Positions 50,655-59,712 of a stretch of 64,000 nucleotides of DNA are shown in pieces. Position numbers and translations under genes: made by a program. This DNA is from Fibrobacter succinogenes (GTDB lineage: Bacteria; Fibrobacterota; Fibrobacteria; Fibrobacterales; Fibrobacteraceae). Below the pieces are notes generated by a model. That model was not told the origin of the DNA and ran no database searches. It saw nothing but the letters and a program-made list of their open reading frames with translations. Positions within the stretch are counted from its first letter, which is position 1, and every line of letters begins with the position of its first letter. The stretch is from contig CACYRP010000002.1 in NCBI GenBank assembly GCA_902776765.1, positions 39,035 through 103,034 of the forward strand, read 5' to 3'.

Positions 50655-51962
50655 TTAATAACCCATTGCAAGGCCGCCAATTTGGCGAGCCAAATACGTG
50701 GCATAATTGTCCGTCATACCGCTCACAAAATCGAGCACCTGGTGGTAAGCTTCGGCGGTCGTCACACTTTGGCCAATTTTTGCTTGTCCAATCAAGCGTA
50801 CAATTCTATTGGCGCGGTACGAGTTTCGACCATTCTGGCGGTAATCATAAACGCCGTTGATAAACGCATCGAGCACAGTGCTCAGCGTCGTGTAGCTACC
50901 GACTTCGAGCTCTGTTTTGCGGCGGTCCGGGTAAATACGTTCAACACCCAAGCGCTTTGCAATGCGAATGCCTTCCATCGTATCGGAACGAGAAAGGTCA
51001 ATCAAGTGCTTGTCAAGCGAACCTTCCATAATGCGATCGTAATGCTTCACGAAAAGCACAGCCACGTCATCAATCAAGTTCTGGATAGCGCGCCCGCGAA
51101 TGCTGCTGAGGAAGTCTCTAAAGTTCTGACCGTTTTCTTCGAATTCACGGTCAATATCCACTTCCGGACCGCACAAAAAACTGAACATGTTGCGCACATC
51201 ACCAAACGTGAGAATGCCAAGTTCAATAGCATCCTCCACGTCGAGAATCGAATAGCAAATGTCGTCAGCCGCTTCCATCAAGTACACTAGCGGATGACGC
51301 GCCCACACGCCGTTTTCAATTTCTGGAATGCCCAAAATTTCTGCGGTTTCACGGTAAAGTTCAGCTTCGGTTCTGAACAAGCTCGTCGGGCAACCGTAAT
51401 AAGCCAATCGCGGGTACTTGATCATCGAGCCAATCGTCGCATACGTGAGGCGCATGCCGCCATCGAGAAAGTGGTATTCCAACTTGCTCAAAATACGATG
51501 GCCTTGAGCGTTGCCATCAAAGTTTTCGAAGTCCGCAATTTCCTTGTCGTTCATTTCGGACATCGGTGCGGAATGACGATTCTTGCGGAACCATTCACGG
51601 ATAGCCGCTTCGCCCGCATGGCCAAACGGCGGGTTTCCAATATCGTGCGCGAGGCATGCCGACTGCACAATCGTTCCGAACTGGTATTCGTTCACGTATT
51701 TCGGCAAATGCTTTTTAATCAGGTGATACACCGTAATAGCAAGGCTACGGCCAACGCTCGAAACTTCGAGACTGTGCGTGAGGCGGCTATGCACATGATC
51801 GTTCACCGAAAACGGATGCACTTGAGTCTTGCGGCCTAAGCGACGAAAAGCTGTTGAAAAAACGATGCGGTCGTAATCGCGATGGAAGTCAGAGCGGTTC
51901 GGGTCCGGATCGGCCGGGTGACCGTAACGCGTTGCAGAAAGAAGCGTATCCCATTGAAGCAT
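50655..51962 (-). CDS. dgt: Deoxyguanosinetriphosphate triphosphohydrolase-like protein
   Basis: 435 residues. It is an HD-domain enzyme that removes triphosphate from dNTPs. The metal-binding H...HD...D set includes RLTHSLEVSSVGR, CLAHDIGNPPFGHAGE and ATAG-region equivalents, with YDRIVFSTAFRRLGRKTQV (in part) as the substrate-binding N-terminus. It has the length and extended C-terminus of the proteobacterial/bacteroidete dGTPase-like group. It adjoins the HAD hydrolase, which starts 22 bases after its stop. Confidence 0.92.
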   Translation of the reverse strand: MLQWDTLLSATRYGHPADPDPNRSDFHRDYDRIVFSTAFRRLGRKTQVHPFSVNDHVHSRLTHSLEVSSVGRSLAITVYHLIKKHLPKYVNEYQFGTIVQSACLAHDIGNPPFGHAGEAAIREWFRKNRHSAPMSEMNDKEIADFENFDGNAQGHRILSKLEYHFLDGGMRLTYATIGSMIKYPRLAYYGCPTSLFRTEAELYRETAEILGIPEIENGVWARHPLVYLMEAADDICYSILDVEDAIELGILTFGDVRNMFSFLCGPEVDIDREFEENGQNFRDFLSSIRGRAIQNLIDDVAVLFVKHYDRIMEGSLDKHLIDLSRSDTMEGIRIAKRLGVERIYPDRRKTELEVGSYTTLSTVLDAFINGVYDYRQNGRNSYRANRIVRLIGQAKIGQSVTTAEAYHQVLDFVSGMTDNYATYLARQIGGLAMGY

Positions 51963-51974
51963 GCTATAAATATA

Positions 51975-52140
51975 GAAAGGTTATAGGCTTTAGGTATTAG
52001 GCGTTAAGTAAAGAATCGCGGCTTCTCCCCAAAGAGGATAACTCAACTAGAAAACTAAAGTTTTCAGTTTCGTATAGCCGCCCTATACAGATGCATAAAA
52101 TGCATGGCTATTTCCTATTACCTATGACCTACAACCTAAC
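51975..52140. repeat. TAG-rich inverted intergenic element
   Basis: It starts GGTTATAGGCTTTAGGTATT and ends CTATTACCTATGACCTACAA, which complement each other loosely. The gap between dgt and the PPP phosphatase holds no gene. Arms like these flank 20770-21015 and 53955-54085. Confidence 0.6.
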
Positions 52141-52142
52141 TC

Positions 52143-53132
52143 CTACATAGCGGCGACCGAGACGAACTTTTTCGGGTCGAGTTTTTGTTCGCCATCAAAG
52201 CGATAAGCAACAAGGCGCCCGTCACCGCGATAGCCAGCAACGCTGTAATCCAAGCAACAAACGTTATCACGAATAAGTTCAGGCAGCCCCGTCAACCAGT
52301 AATGACCAAAGAAAACAGGACGTTCATTTTCGCCATAGAAATCGCGGTTCTGGATTTCAAGCGGAACATCGAGCGGAGGCAATTCCACGCCCGGCTGGAA
52401 ACTGAGTTCCTGCAAATTCTTGTTCTTCGGGCAAATCCACCAACGGATTCGCGTACGTTTGCGGAGCACACCTTCAGCATCACGGAATGTGAGACCATCT
52501 GGCAAATCCAATTCCGGACCTTTTAACAACAAACTCAGCGGATAGTAAAGCGAATCATCGTATTCGTTATATTGGTCATTGGCACGTGCAATCAGTTCGT
52601 CAAAATTGCCATCCGTAAAAGATCGGACGCCTTCTAATTTTAGCTCTTCTGCACATTTCAAATCAAAGCAAGCATGTTGCGCACGAAACAAATCCGTTTC
52701 CAAGTAAAACGGGAGTGTCTTGAGGAAATCGAGCATTTCCTCGAACTCTTTTTTGCGCCCACGATAACTCTCGACAGTCTTTACATGAATCGCTACTTTG
52801 TTAAAAGTATGTTCGCGCAAGAATCCACCATGAATAGCTTCAATATGGTGACCTCCGAGCCCGTTCTCGTGCCAAAAACTAAGCGCATTAAATTCGTGAT
52901 TGCCCATAAGCGCTACGGCAGAACCCGCATCACGCATGGCGCGCACAAGATTCACAGTCTCGCGAACTTGACTTCCGCGGTCGATGTAATCCCCTAGAAA
53001 TACAACCGTCCGAGCATTCCCCGGAAATCGATAAGCGCCCCCCTGCTCTTGGTAACCCAACTTTTTAAGGAGCACCACGAGTTCATCGTAGTGCCCATGA
53101 ATATCACCTATAAAGTCGATACTAGAGTTCAT
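52143..53132 (-). CDS. PPP-family metallophosphatase (PrpE/ApaH-like)
   Basis: 329 residues from the ATG at 53132, whose A is the last base of the thyA TGA (TGATG). Calcineurin-like motifs are clear: GDIHGHYDEL, FLGDYIDRGSQ, LMGNHEFNAL and a late FFGHYWL. Such enzymes hydrolyse diadenosine polyphosphates or phosphoproteins. A central insert (about 115-220) is larger than in ApaH. Tight coupling with thyA suggests a nucleotide substrate, which is inference. Confidence 0.86.
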   Translation of the reverse strand: MNSSIDFIGDIHGHYDELVVLLKKLGYQEQGGAYRFPGNARTVVFLGDYIDRGSQVRETVNLVRAMRDAGSAVALMGNHEFNALSFWHENGLGGHHIEAIHGGFLREHTFNKVAIHVKTVESYRGRKKEFEEMLDFLKTLPFYLETDLFRAQHACFDLKCAEELKLEGVRSFTDGNFDELIARANDQYNEYDDSLYYPLSLLLKGPELDLPDGLTFRDAEGVLRKRTRIRWWICPKNKNLQELSFQPGVELPPLDVPLEIQNRDFYGENERPVFFGHYWLTGLPELIRDNVCCLDYSVAGYRGDGRLVAYRFDGEQKLDPKKFVSVAAM

Positions 53133-53944
53133 CACACCGCAATCGGGGCCTTGATAGTCGGCCACGGATCGTAATCCACAAGTTCAAAATCTTCGAACTT
53201 GAATTCGAACAAATCCTTGACTTCCGGATTCATTTTCATTGTCGGGAGCGTACGCGGTGTGCGCGAGAGCTGTTCACGAGCCTGGTCAAAGTGATTGCTG
53301 TACAAATGCAAATCGCCAAAGGTATGGACAAATTCACCCGCTTCGTAACCGCAAACCTGAGCAAGCATCATCGTCAAAAGCGAGTACGATGCAATGTTGA
53401 ACGGCACTCCAAGGAACATATCGGCACTGCGTTGATAAAGCTGGCAGCTGAGCTTACGCTTCCCCGAGGCACCTACCCCGCCCACATAGAACTGGAACAG
53501 GCAATGGCAAGGCGGGAGCGCCATCTTATCAACTTCGGCAACGTTCCAGGCACAAACCAAGTGACGTCGAGAATCTGGATTGTTCTTGAGACTGTTAATG
53601 AGGTTTGCAATCTGGTCGATATGTCCACCATCGGGAGTCGGCCAAGAACGCCACTGGTGACCATAAACTGGACCCAAATCGCCATTTTCATCGGCCCATT
53701 CGTCCCAAATCGTAACCTTGTTATCGTGCAGATACTTGATGTTCGTATCGCCCTTCAAAAACCACAGCAGCTCGTGAATGATACTGCGCAAGTGGAGTTT
53801 CTTGGTCGTGAGGCATGGAAACCCTTTGGAAAGGTCAAAGCGAGTCTGGCGACCAAACACAGAACGGGTGCCAGTGCCAGTGCGGTCAGAGCGATCCACA
53901 CCGTTATCGATAATATCTTTAAGAAGGTCTAAGTATTGCTGCAT
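53132..53944 (-). CDS. thyA: Thymidylate synthase
   Basis: 270 residues, close to the E. coli enzyme in length and numbering. It makes dTMP from dUMP using methylene-tetrahydrofolate. The active-site Cys is Cys146 in [13 protein letters not shown]. Other motifs are [32 protein letters not shown] (quoted to its limit) and NPDSRRHLV. The TGA overlaps the start of the phosphatase gene. The folA gene, often paired with thyA, is not next to it here. Confidence 0.95.
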   Translation of the reverse strand: MQQYLDLLKDIIDNGVDRSDRTGTGTRSVFGRQTRFDLSKGFPCLTTKKLHLRSIIHELLWFLKGDTNIKYLHDNKVTIWDEWADENGDLGPVYGHQWRSWPTPDGGHIDQIANLINSLKNNPDSRRHLVCAWNVAEVDKMALPPCHCLFQFYVGGVGASGKRKLSCQLYQRSADMFLGVPFNIASYSLLTMMLAQVCGYEAGEFVHTFGDLHLYSNHFDQAREQLSRTPRTLPTMKMNPEVKDLFEFKFEDFELVDYDPWPTIKAPIAV

Positions 53945-53954
53945 GATTGTAATT

Positions 53955-54085
53955 ATATAAAAGTTATAGGTAGTTAGGGGTTAGGAGTTAGGGATTAGGA
54001 CGATAATCGCGACTGCGCCGCATAATATACGAACGCACTTTTGTGCGTGTTTTTTTCTAAAACCTATAACCTAAGACCTACAACC
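53955..54085. repeat. TAG-rich inverted intergenic element
   Basis: The left arm, TTATAGGTAGTTAGGGGTTA, and the right arm, TAAAACCTATAACCTAAGAC, can pair across a ~60-base interval containing a small hairpin (ACGCACTTTTGTGCGT at about 54032-54047). The gap holds no gene. Confidence 0.62.
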
Positions 54086-54327
54086 TATTCCCCAAACAAA
54101 TCTACGCGTTTGTATTGCTTCGCGACTTTGCCTTCGACTTCGGCTGCGTTCTGTTGTAAGAGTTTGTTCAAAGCCTGCAAAATCAAGTCTTGCGTGTGCT
54201 TGGGCACAGGCTTCTTGCCAAGGCGCGCCTTCTGCACCATCTTATGGTTCAAGTTCACAGGAAGCATTTCCACGAGGTCATGATTGCTAAAGTTATTGGC
54301 GGTGAGAATTTCATCAAGTTTTGTCAT
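54085..54327 (-). CDS. Small HTH-like protein, unknown
   Basis: 80 residues from the ATG at 54327; the 38 residues upstream fall in a hairpin repeat and are not credible. The first half reads like a Cro/XRE-type helix-turn-helix (LDEILTANNFSNHDLVEML, VQKARLGKKPVPKHTQDLIL), a short DNA-binding fold. The C-terminus is Lys/Asp-rich. No partner gene is adjacent apart from thyA downstream. A regulatory role is possible. Confidence 0.62.
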   Translation of the reverse strand: MTKLDEILTANNFSNHDLVEMLPVNLNHKMVQKARLGKKPVPKHTQDLILQALNKLLQQNAAEVEGKVAKQYKRVDLFGE

Positions 54328-54344
54328 ATGTGATAATTTAGCAA

Positions 54345-54440
54345 TTAATAAAGGCGATCCCGACATGCATCGGCTTTGCTCAGCACAGGCTCCGGCCGGG
54401 ATGACAGAAAAGAAGAGATGCCCGCACCGCGGGCATGACA
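54345..54440. repeat. Two hairpins with GGGATGACA and GGGCATGACA ends
   Basis: One unit has GATCCCGAC...GGCCGGGATGACA. The second is the tighter TGCCCGC-ACC-GCGGGCATGACA. They are very like 63323-63347 and 98-127. They lie between the small HTH gene and the ompA terminator. Confidence 0.55.
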
Positions 54441-54443
54441 AAT

Positions 54444-54480
54444 AAAAGAAAAGCCCCGAGCTTAACGCCCGGGGCTTTGT
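54444..54480 (-). terminator. Terminator after the OmpA/TSP3 gene
   Basis: AAAGCCCC pairs with GGGGCTTT; read on the minus strand it is followed by CTTTTATTT. It is 18 bases beyond the stop of the OmpA/TSP3 gene. Confidence 0.75.
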
Positions 54481-54498
54481 TTGAGACTCTAAAATTTA

Positions 54499-56820
54499 TT
54501 AGTCACCAACGTAGTTGCTTTCGCACTTCATACCGTCATTTTCCGGTGTGACGAAGTGCATTTCAATACGACGGTTGTTTTCGCGACCTTCTGCCGTGGA
54601 GTTGTCGTCAACCGGGCAGGTAGAGCCGAGACCGATGGACTTGATGCGATCCTTAGCAACGCCGAACTTCGTGAGCTGCTTCATCACTGCCTTAGCGCGG
54701 TTCTGAGAGAGCTTGAGGTTCTTCTTGGCCTTACCGCGGTTATCGGTATGACCCTGGATCACAATCTTGAGGTCCTTGTAGGCGTCATCTTCCTTGAGCT
54801 TCTTAGCGACTTCCTTAAGGAGTCTCTTAGCATTGGAGGAAATGGTAGCCTTACCGCTCTTGAAGGTAAGACCTTCGAGCTTTTCAGCCTTCTTCTTCGG
54901 GCATCCGAATCCATCGTCACCAGCTTCAGCCGGGCAGCGATCAAGACCAGCGCAGACACCTTCGTAGAGGTTGAACATGTTCTTTTCGGTGACCCAAGCA
55001 TCGCAGACGCCGTCCTTGTCAAGATCCGGATCCGGGAGCGGGCAGCCATCGTAAGAGGGCACGCCGTGTTCGAGCGGGCACTTGTCAAGACCCTTGCAGG
55101 ACTTAGAAATGAACCATTCCTTAGCGAGAGCTTCGTCTTCTGCAGCCTTTTCGAAGTAGTAGCCGAGCTTCTTCTGAACAACCCATTCATCGCAGACGCC
55201 GTCGCCGTCGCTGTCCGGATCATCCCACGGGCAGCCCTTATTACCGGCAGCACCAGCTTCACCCGGACACATGTCGTAGCCCTTGCAGACGCCAGTGTAC
55301 TGATCAAGCTTGTTCTTGTCGGTTACCCACGGAGAGCAGAGACCGTCGCCATCCGGATCCGGATTGTCTTCCGGGCAACCATTGTTGACGAGTGTACCAG
55401 CTTCAGCCGGGCACTGGTCGATACCTTCACAAATTTCCTTGAACTGGTCGAGCTGACCCTTCTGGCTTACCCAAGCATCGCAAACGCCGTCCTTATCCGG
55501 GTCCGGATCATCAGACGGGCAGCCGTTGGAGTTGTTGCCCTTTTCGGTCGGGCACTGGTCGATACCTTCGCAAACATTACGGAATTCGTCAAGCATACCC
55601 TTTTCAGAAACCCAAGCGTCGCAGATACCATCTTCATCGCTATCCGGGTTACCCATCGGGCAGCCGCCGTTCAAACGATGACCATAGTCATCCGGGCAAC
55701 GGTCATCACCGTCAGCCACACCGTCACCATCGCGGTCCTGCGGAGCGAGGAAGCCAGACCAGGTAAGACCACCGAACAAGGCGAGCTGCGGGTTCACGCG
55801 GGTCTTGGTAGCCTTGATACCAAGGAGGAAGTTTTCTTCGTTTTCCATCACGCGGGCAAAGTGGACATAGTTGTCGTTGCCAACGTAGACAGAAGCACCG
55901 AGCTGGATGTCGAGGCCAATCGGCAAGTGGAATACGGCACCACCGGTCACCTGCTTCATGTCGAGCTTTTCCGGAAGACCATACAGAGCGACGTTCCATG
56001 TAAAGTCTTCGGTCTGGATATCCATGTAGAATTCACCGAAGAACGAGAGGAAGTCCAGCACGTAGAATTCGAGAGCAGCACTTGCAAACGGGAAAGACAT
56101 GTAAGCCTTGTCCATAGACATGCGGTAACCACCGTTGACATGGACGAGGAGAGGCATAACGTCAATCTTGGAAAGGTCGAACGTCAAAGCAGCACCGACT
56201 GTCATCACAGACTTAGCAGTACCGTACGGGAAAGCCATGCCAACTTCCTTGGCAATGTATTCCGGTTCACGAATCCAGACACCCTGCTTGGAGTTCTTGG
56301 AAGTCTTGAAAGAATATCTGAAGAAAGCAGCGAAGTCGATAGGCACATCTGCCGGAATCGGAGCGCGAGCCTTCAAGCTAGCAGTCACGTTACCGATGTA
56401 GCCAACCTTCGTACCAGCGAGTGCAGCGCCATCGCAGCCCTGTTCTTCGCCACAAACGGAATTGCCGTTGAACTGGTCATAGAAGACCGGCAACGTCACA
56501 CCGATGTCGAAGTAGTCCAAAAGACCAATAGCGAGGCCTACATAGGCGCTGATACCGCTATAGTTAGCGACTTCAGCCTTCTGGTTCGGGTAATCATTCT
56601 TGAAAACATAGTGGTAACCGTTTTCAGGATCAGCCTTGAACATGCTATTGCCAAATGTATAATCGCCCAAAGCTGTAAACACAAGCTTCGAATGACCAAG
56701 AGACTGAGCTGACTGTGTCTTATTGACACCGACGAAGCCCGTCTTGTTAATCGTATTGGCATGACCAGCGAAGGCGGACGCCGCCATTGCCAGAGCCAAT
56801 CCCATTGCTACTCGTTTCAT
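54499..56820 (-). CDS. OmpA-family outer-membrane protein with thrombospondin type 3 repeats
   Basis: 773 residues. A signal peptide (~20) precedes a β-barrel to ~355 (many aromatic strands such as SAYVGLAIGLLDYFDIG). Residues ~358-640 hold six Asp-rich TSP3-type calcium-binding repeats (DRDGDGVADGDDRCPDDYG, DSDEDGICDAW and so on), each extended by a Cys pair (CEGIDQCP). Residues ~655-765 form the OmpA peptidoglycan-binding domain (VIQGHTDNRGK, LSQNRAKAVMKQL, GRENNRRIEM). It links outer membrane to cell wall. AAGGAG precedes the ATG. It is probably abundant, with a strong site and a dedicated terminator. Confidence 0.93.
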   Translation of the reverse strand: MKRVAMGLALAMAASAFAGHANTINKTGFVGVNKTQSAQSLGHSKLVFTALGDYTFGNSMFKADPENGYHYVFKNDYPNQKAEVANYSGISAYVGLAIGLLDYFDIGVTLPVFYDQFNGNSVCGEEQGCDGAALAGTKVGYIGNVTASLKARAPIPADVPIDFAAFFRYSFKTSKNSKQGVWIREPEYIAKEVGMAFPYGTAKSVMTVGAALTFDLSKIDVMPLLVHVNGGYRMSMDKAYMSFPFASAALEFYVLDFLSFFGEFYMDIQTEDFTWNVALYGLPEKLDMKQVTGGAVFHLPIGLDIQLGASVYVGNDNYVHFARVMENEENFLLGIKATKTRVNPQLALFGGLTWSGFLAPQDRDGDGVADGDDRCPDDYGHRLNGGCPMGNPDSDEDGICDAWVSEKGMLDEFRNVCEGIDQCPTEKGNNSNGCPSDDPDPDKDGVCDAWVSQKGQLDQFKEICEGIDQCPAEAGTLVNNGCPEDNPDPDGDGLCSPWVTDKNKLDQYTGVCKGYDMCPGEAGAAGNKGCPWDDPDSDGDGVCDEWVVQKKLGYYFEKAAEDEALAKEWFISKSCKGLDKCPLEHGVPSYDGCPLPDPDLDKDGVCDAWVTEKNMFNLYEGVCAGLDRCPAEAGDDGFGCPKKKAEKLEGLTFKSGKATISSNAKRLLKEVAKKLKEDDAYKDLKIVIQGHTDNRGKAKKNLKLSQNRAKAVMKQLTKFGVAKDRIKSIGLGSTCPVDDNSTAEGRENNRRIEMHFVTPENDGMKCESNYVGD

Positions 56821-56993
56821 AGAGTCTCCTTAATTTTGACCAACCCTTGCATAGAGTGGTCCTTATCATAGTAATGTTTAAGTGAAATATAACTCTTTAA
56901 AAAAAAGTCCGCACTTTTTGTCCGTTAAAATAATTGACAAATAATACATACTTTCTTAAAATCGCCATTTGATTTCTTTTTTTTTACACAAAT

Positions 56994-57695
56994 TCACTTA
57001 GAAAATGAGCTTTCGAAGATTTCTGGACAGCATCTGCAAATGCTTGTAAACCCACTTTTACCAATGATAATATGGTCCAGAACCGGTATTTGTAAAATTT
57101 TACCCGATGCACAAAGGATTCGTGTAATCGACATATCCTCGGAACTAGGTTCCAATGAACCTGATGGATGATTGTGGACAAAAATAACGGACACGGCCCG
57201 ATCTTCAATAGCCAAGGCGAAGGCTTCGCGCGGATGCACCGGAGTTTGATTTACAAGTCCTGTGGTGAGTTCATGAACGCGAATGATGTAGTTTGCTGAG
57301 TTCAACGAAATCACAACTAAATGTTCTTGCGACTCGTATTTCATGTACGAAACCCGCGAAAGCACATCTTCGGGAACAGAAACCGGAATCGCCTTGTCGC
57401 TTAAAATAAAGCGTCCCGAAAGTTCAAGACACGCCAAGATTTGCGCCGCCTTAACTTTTCCAAGTCCACGAATTCGTTTGAGGCTCGCAAGCGTCGGGAC
57501 CGATGTTTCTGTAGATAAGAACTGGGAAAGCCGCCGAGCAAGCTCGAATACATCGCAATCGTGGCAACCGCTCCCCAAAATAATTGCCAACAATTCTTCA
57601 TTGCTCAAAGCGCTGACACCGACGTATTCCATTTTTTCACGCGGCATCAAATTAAATTCAGGCCTTGCAAACAAGGCCACTTGATTATGATTCAT
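56994..57695 (-). CDS. radC: RadC-family JAB-domain protein
   Basis: 233 residues. An N-terminal helix-hairpin-helix region (SNEELLAIILGSG, LKRIRGLGKVKA) leads to the JAB/MPN domain. Its zinc site is visible as HVHELTTGLV-side and then VIFVHNHPSGSLEPSSED (H-x-H-P-S/x-G...D). RadC proteins are widespread; a role in DNA repair is no longer well supported and the activity is uncertain. AGGAG lies about ten bases before the ATG; an earlier ATG in another frame stops at once. The 170-base gap to ompA holds its promoter and nothing else seen. Confidence 0.9.
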   Translation of the reverse strand: MNHNQVALFARPEFNLMPREKMEYVGVSALSNEELLAIILGSGCHDCDVFELARRLSQFLSTETSVPTLASLKRIRGLGKVKAAQILACLELSGRFILSDKAIPVSVPEDVLSRVSYMKYESQEHLVVISLNSANYIIRVHELTTGLVNQTPVHPREAFALAIEDRAVSVIFVHNHPSGSLEPSSEDMSITRILCASGKILQIPVLDHIIIGKSGFTSICRCCPEIFESSFSK

Positions 57696-57822
57696 CCATT
57701 TTTCTCCTGCTAAAAGGGTTCTACTATATAAACACGCTTTTAGCAGGATTTTGGACTAAAATTTTTTGAAAAAATTTCTTTAGGTATAACTTATCGAAAG
57801 CAGATACTTTCGCAACTAGACA

Positions 57823-58749
57823 TTAAAAGAAGACATTGAACACAAGCTGAAGTGCGAACACACTAGAGTTGTTTTCAACAACCTTTCCAATGCGTACTTT
57901 GTCACTTTCGAGAGCATATATTTCGGTATCTCTATCTTCAATACCTCTAAGATCCCAAATAAAGCGGAGACCTAAATCACATTGCAAACCGCTAGCGACG
58001 AAAGAGGTTCCAATACCACCAACAACGGACGGAATAAACGTCTTGACTTTCCATTCATCGTTTGCATTACGCTTAACGGTCTTATATTCGCCATCCTCAT
58101 AGTCATAGTACTTCAGAGGTTCGCCATCCGGGTACGTATATTCGTATTCGTGGTCCGTATCGAAATTGAAGCTAAGACGAATACCGCCTTCGATATACAC
58201 ATAAGAAGTATGCAAGCGCAACATGAGCGGGATATTGACATTGTAGAACGACTTTGCGTCATTTACCTTGTATTCACCCCAATAATCATCAATTCCGCCT
58301 GCGCCTTTGATTTCTTCGGAAAGATAGCCAAGGCCAAAGTTCAATTCAGGAACAAACGAAAGGATTGGATTTAAAGGGAACTTGAGGATAAGACCGATAT
58401 CCCCAGAAACACCGATCCATTCATTTTCACCATACTGCTTAACGAAATCTCTGTCCGTCGGATAATTAGCAAAGAAAGCACCACCAATACCAAGATGAAC
58501 ACCCAAACGCATACGCTGGCCATTGCTGTTACCGCTATTGCTAGTGCTACCATAAGACGAAGCTCGGGCTTCTTCAAAAGTTTTGTATTCTGGTTCATTA
58601 TTTGCCGGAAGCTTGTTGCCGTAGCCGTCATCGACAGTACCTTCGGACCTTGCTGGTGGAATATCGTTACCATAGCCATCATCTTCGGCAAAGGCATTTG
58701 CACTAAGGCACATCATAGCGATAGCAGAAGCAATCATAAACTTTTTCAT
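57823..58749 (-). CDS. Outer-membrane β-barrel protein with DDGYGN repeats
   Basis: 308 residues. The signal peptide ends ANAFA. A ~60-residue disordered stretch has two DDGYGN(D/K) units and a Ser/Asn-rich linker. A barrel of ~8 strands follows (MRLGVHLGIGGAFFANYP, LSFVPELNFGLGYL, VYIEGGIRLSFNFD) and ends in LQLVFNVFF, with the terminal Phe used for insertion. It is a close relative of the next protein (58930-59637): both have LGVHLG..., SFVPEL/SVVPELGFG and NEW/DEWMNV-type strands. TTTCTCC-type complement (AAGGAG) precedes the start. Confidence 0.8.
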   Translation of the reverse strand: MKKFMIASAIAMMCLSANAFAEDDGYGNDIPPARSEGTVDDGYGNKLPANNEPEYKTFEEARASSYGSTSNSGNSNGQRMRLGVHLGIGGAFFANYPTDRDFVKQYGENEWIGVSGDIGLILKFPLNPILSFVPELNFGLGYLSEEIKGAGGIDDYWGEYKVNDAKSFYNVNIPLMLRLHTSYVYIEGGIRLSFNFDTDHEYEYTYPDGEPLKYYDYEDGEYKTVKRNANDEWKVKTFIPSVVGGIGTSFVASGLQCDLGLRFIWDLRGIEDRDTEIYALESDKVRIGKVVENNSSVFALQLVFNVFF

Positions 58750-58929
58750 TTTTTCTCCTTAAAACAACATCTGGTGATGTCGTAAAAACGGTTTTATTTG
58801 ATGAGGGTAAAATACAAAAACACAGAATAACATTTCCAGAACTTTTTATAAAAAAGTTCCAAAATTGTTTTAAAATACTACAACACACCTAAATTTGGAG
58901 ATAAACCGCAAATTTGGATGTATTAATAA

Positions 58930-59637
58930 TTATAGCCTAGTCCCGAAATAATAATTGACTACAATCTGTATATTCCACACTTTCGTCTTATTTTTCACAG
59001 ACCTTATTTGATCATCAACGGTAAAGTAAATATCGTCATGTTTTTCAATTCCGCCAACATCAAGAACAAAACGAGCACCAACATCAATATCATGATGATC
59101 ATCCGCCCTGAAAGTTCCACCCAAGCCAAAAATAAGGGACGGAACAAAAGACTTTGGTTTCCAGTTACCGGATCTCGAAATCGAAATCGTATTTCCATCA
59201 ATGTCCGAGCCACTGAGGGTATGCGAAGAGGCAAAGTTAAGGCTCATGCGGGCTCCAGTTTCAAGATAAAATTGCCGATGCGGAGTAAAACGAACCGCAA
59301 CAGGAATCTTGACTCCATAGGCACCGCGATTTTCAGAAACATCGTAATAAGAAACAGAACCAGCATCTCTAGAGCTTATAATCATGCCAAAACCCAATTC
59401 CGGCACAACACTCAAATACTGGTTGACCCTGATGTTGAACGCGCAACCCAAATCAAAGGCCACATTCATCCATTCATCGCTTCCCAAATATTCAGAAGGA
59501 TAATCCCAATACCCCCCAAAGCCCAAACCCACATGAACACCGGTGATGAATGGATCTACAGGGGGATCGTCAACGGCAAAAGCATTGGGACAAAAGCTCA
59601 TCAACGCAACAGCCAATGTTGCTAAAAAACGTTTCAT
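58930..59637 (-). CDS. Outer-membrane β-barrel protein, paralogue
   Basis: 235 residues from the ATG at 59637 with AAGGAG upstream; the 16 residues before it are not credible. A signal peptide ends PNAFA. Barrel strands are visible (GVHVGLGFGGYW, LSVVPELGFGMIIS, FYLETGARMSLNF) and it ends in VVNYYFGTRL. It resembles the preceding gene's product and, more loosely, that of 29299-30069. It lies between radC's neighbour and the amino-acid ABC genes, with no operon partner. Confidence 0.78.
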   Translation of the reverse strand: MKRFLATLAVALMSFCPNAFAVDDPPVDPFITGVHVGLGFGGYWDYPSEYLGSDEWMNVAFDLGCAFNIRVNQYLSVVPELGFGMIISSRDAGSVSYYDVSENRGAYGVKIPVAVRFTPHRQFYLETGARMSLNFASSHTLSGSDIDGNTISISRSGNWKPKSFVPSLIFGLGGTFRADDHHDIDVGARFVLDVGGIEKHDDIYFTVDDQIRSVKNKTKVWNIQIVVNYYFGTRL

Positions 59638-59712
59638 TCTAACTCCTTTTTTATAAAAATTTTCCACAAAAGAAAAATCTTCCATGGTGAATATAAAATA
59701 AAAAAGGAAGAA

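Noticed and set aside
54556..56712. 718-codon open frame on the plus strand
   Set aside because: It is exactly antisense to the OmpA/TSP3 gene, has no ribosome-binding site or recognisable domain, and arises from that gene's codon bias.
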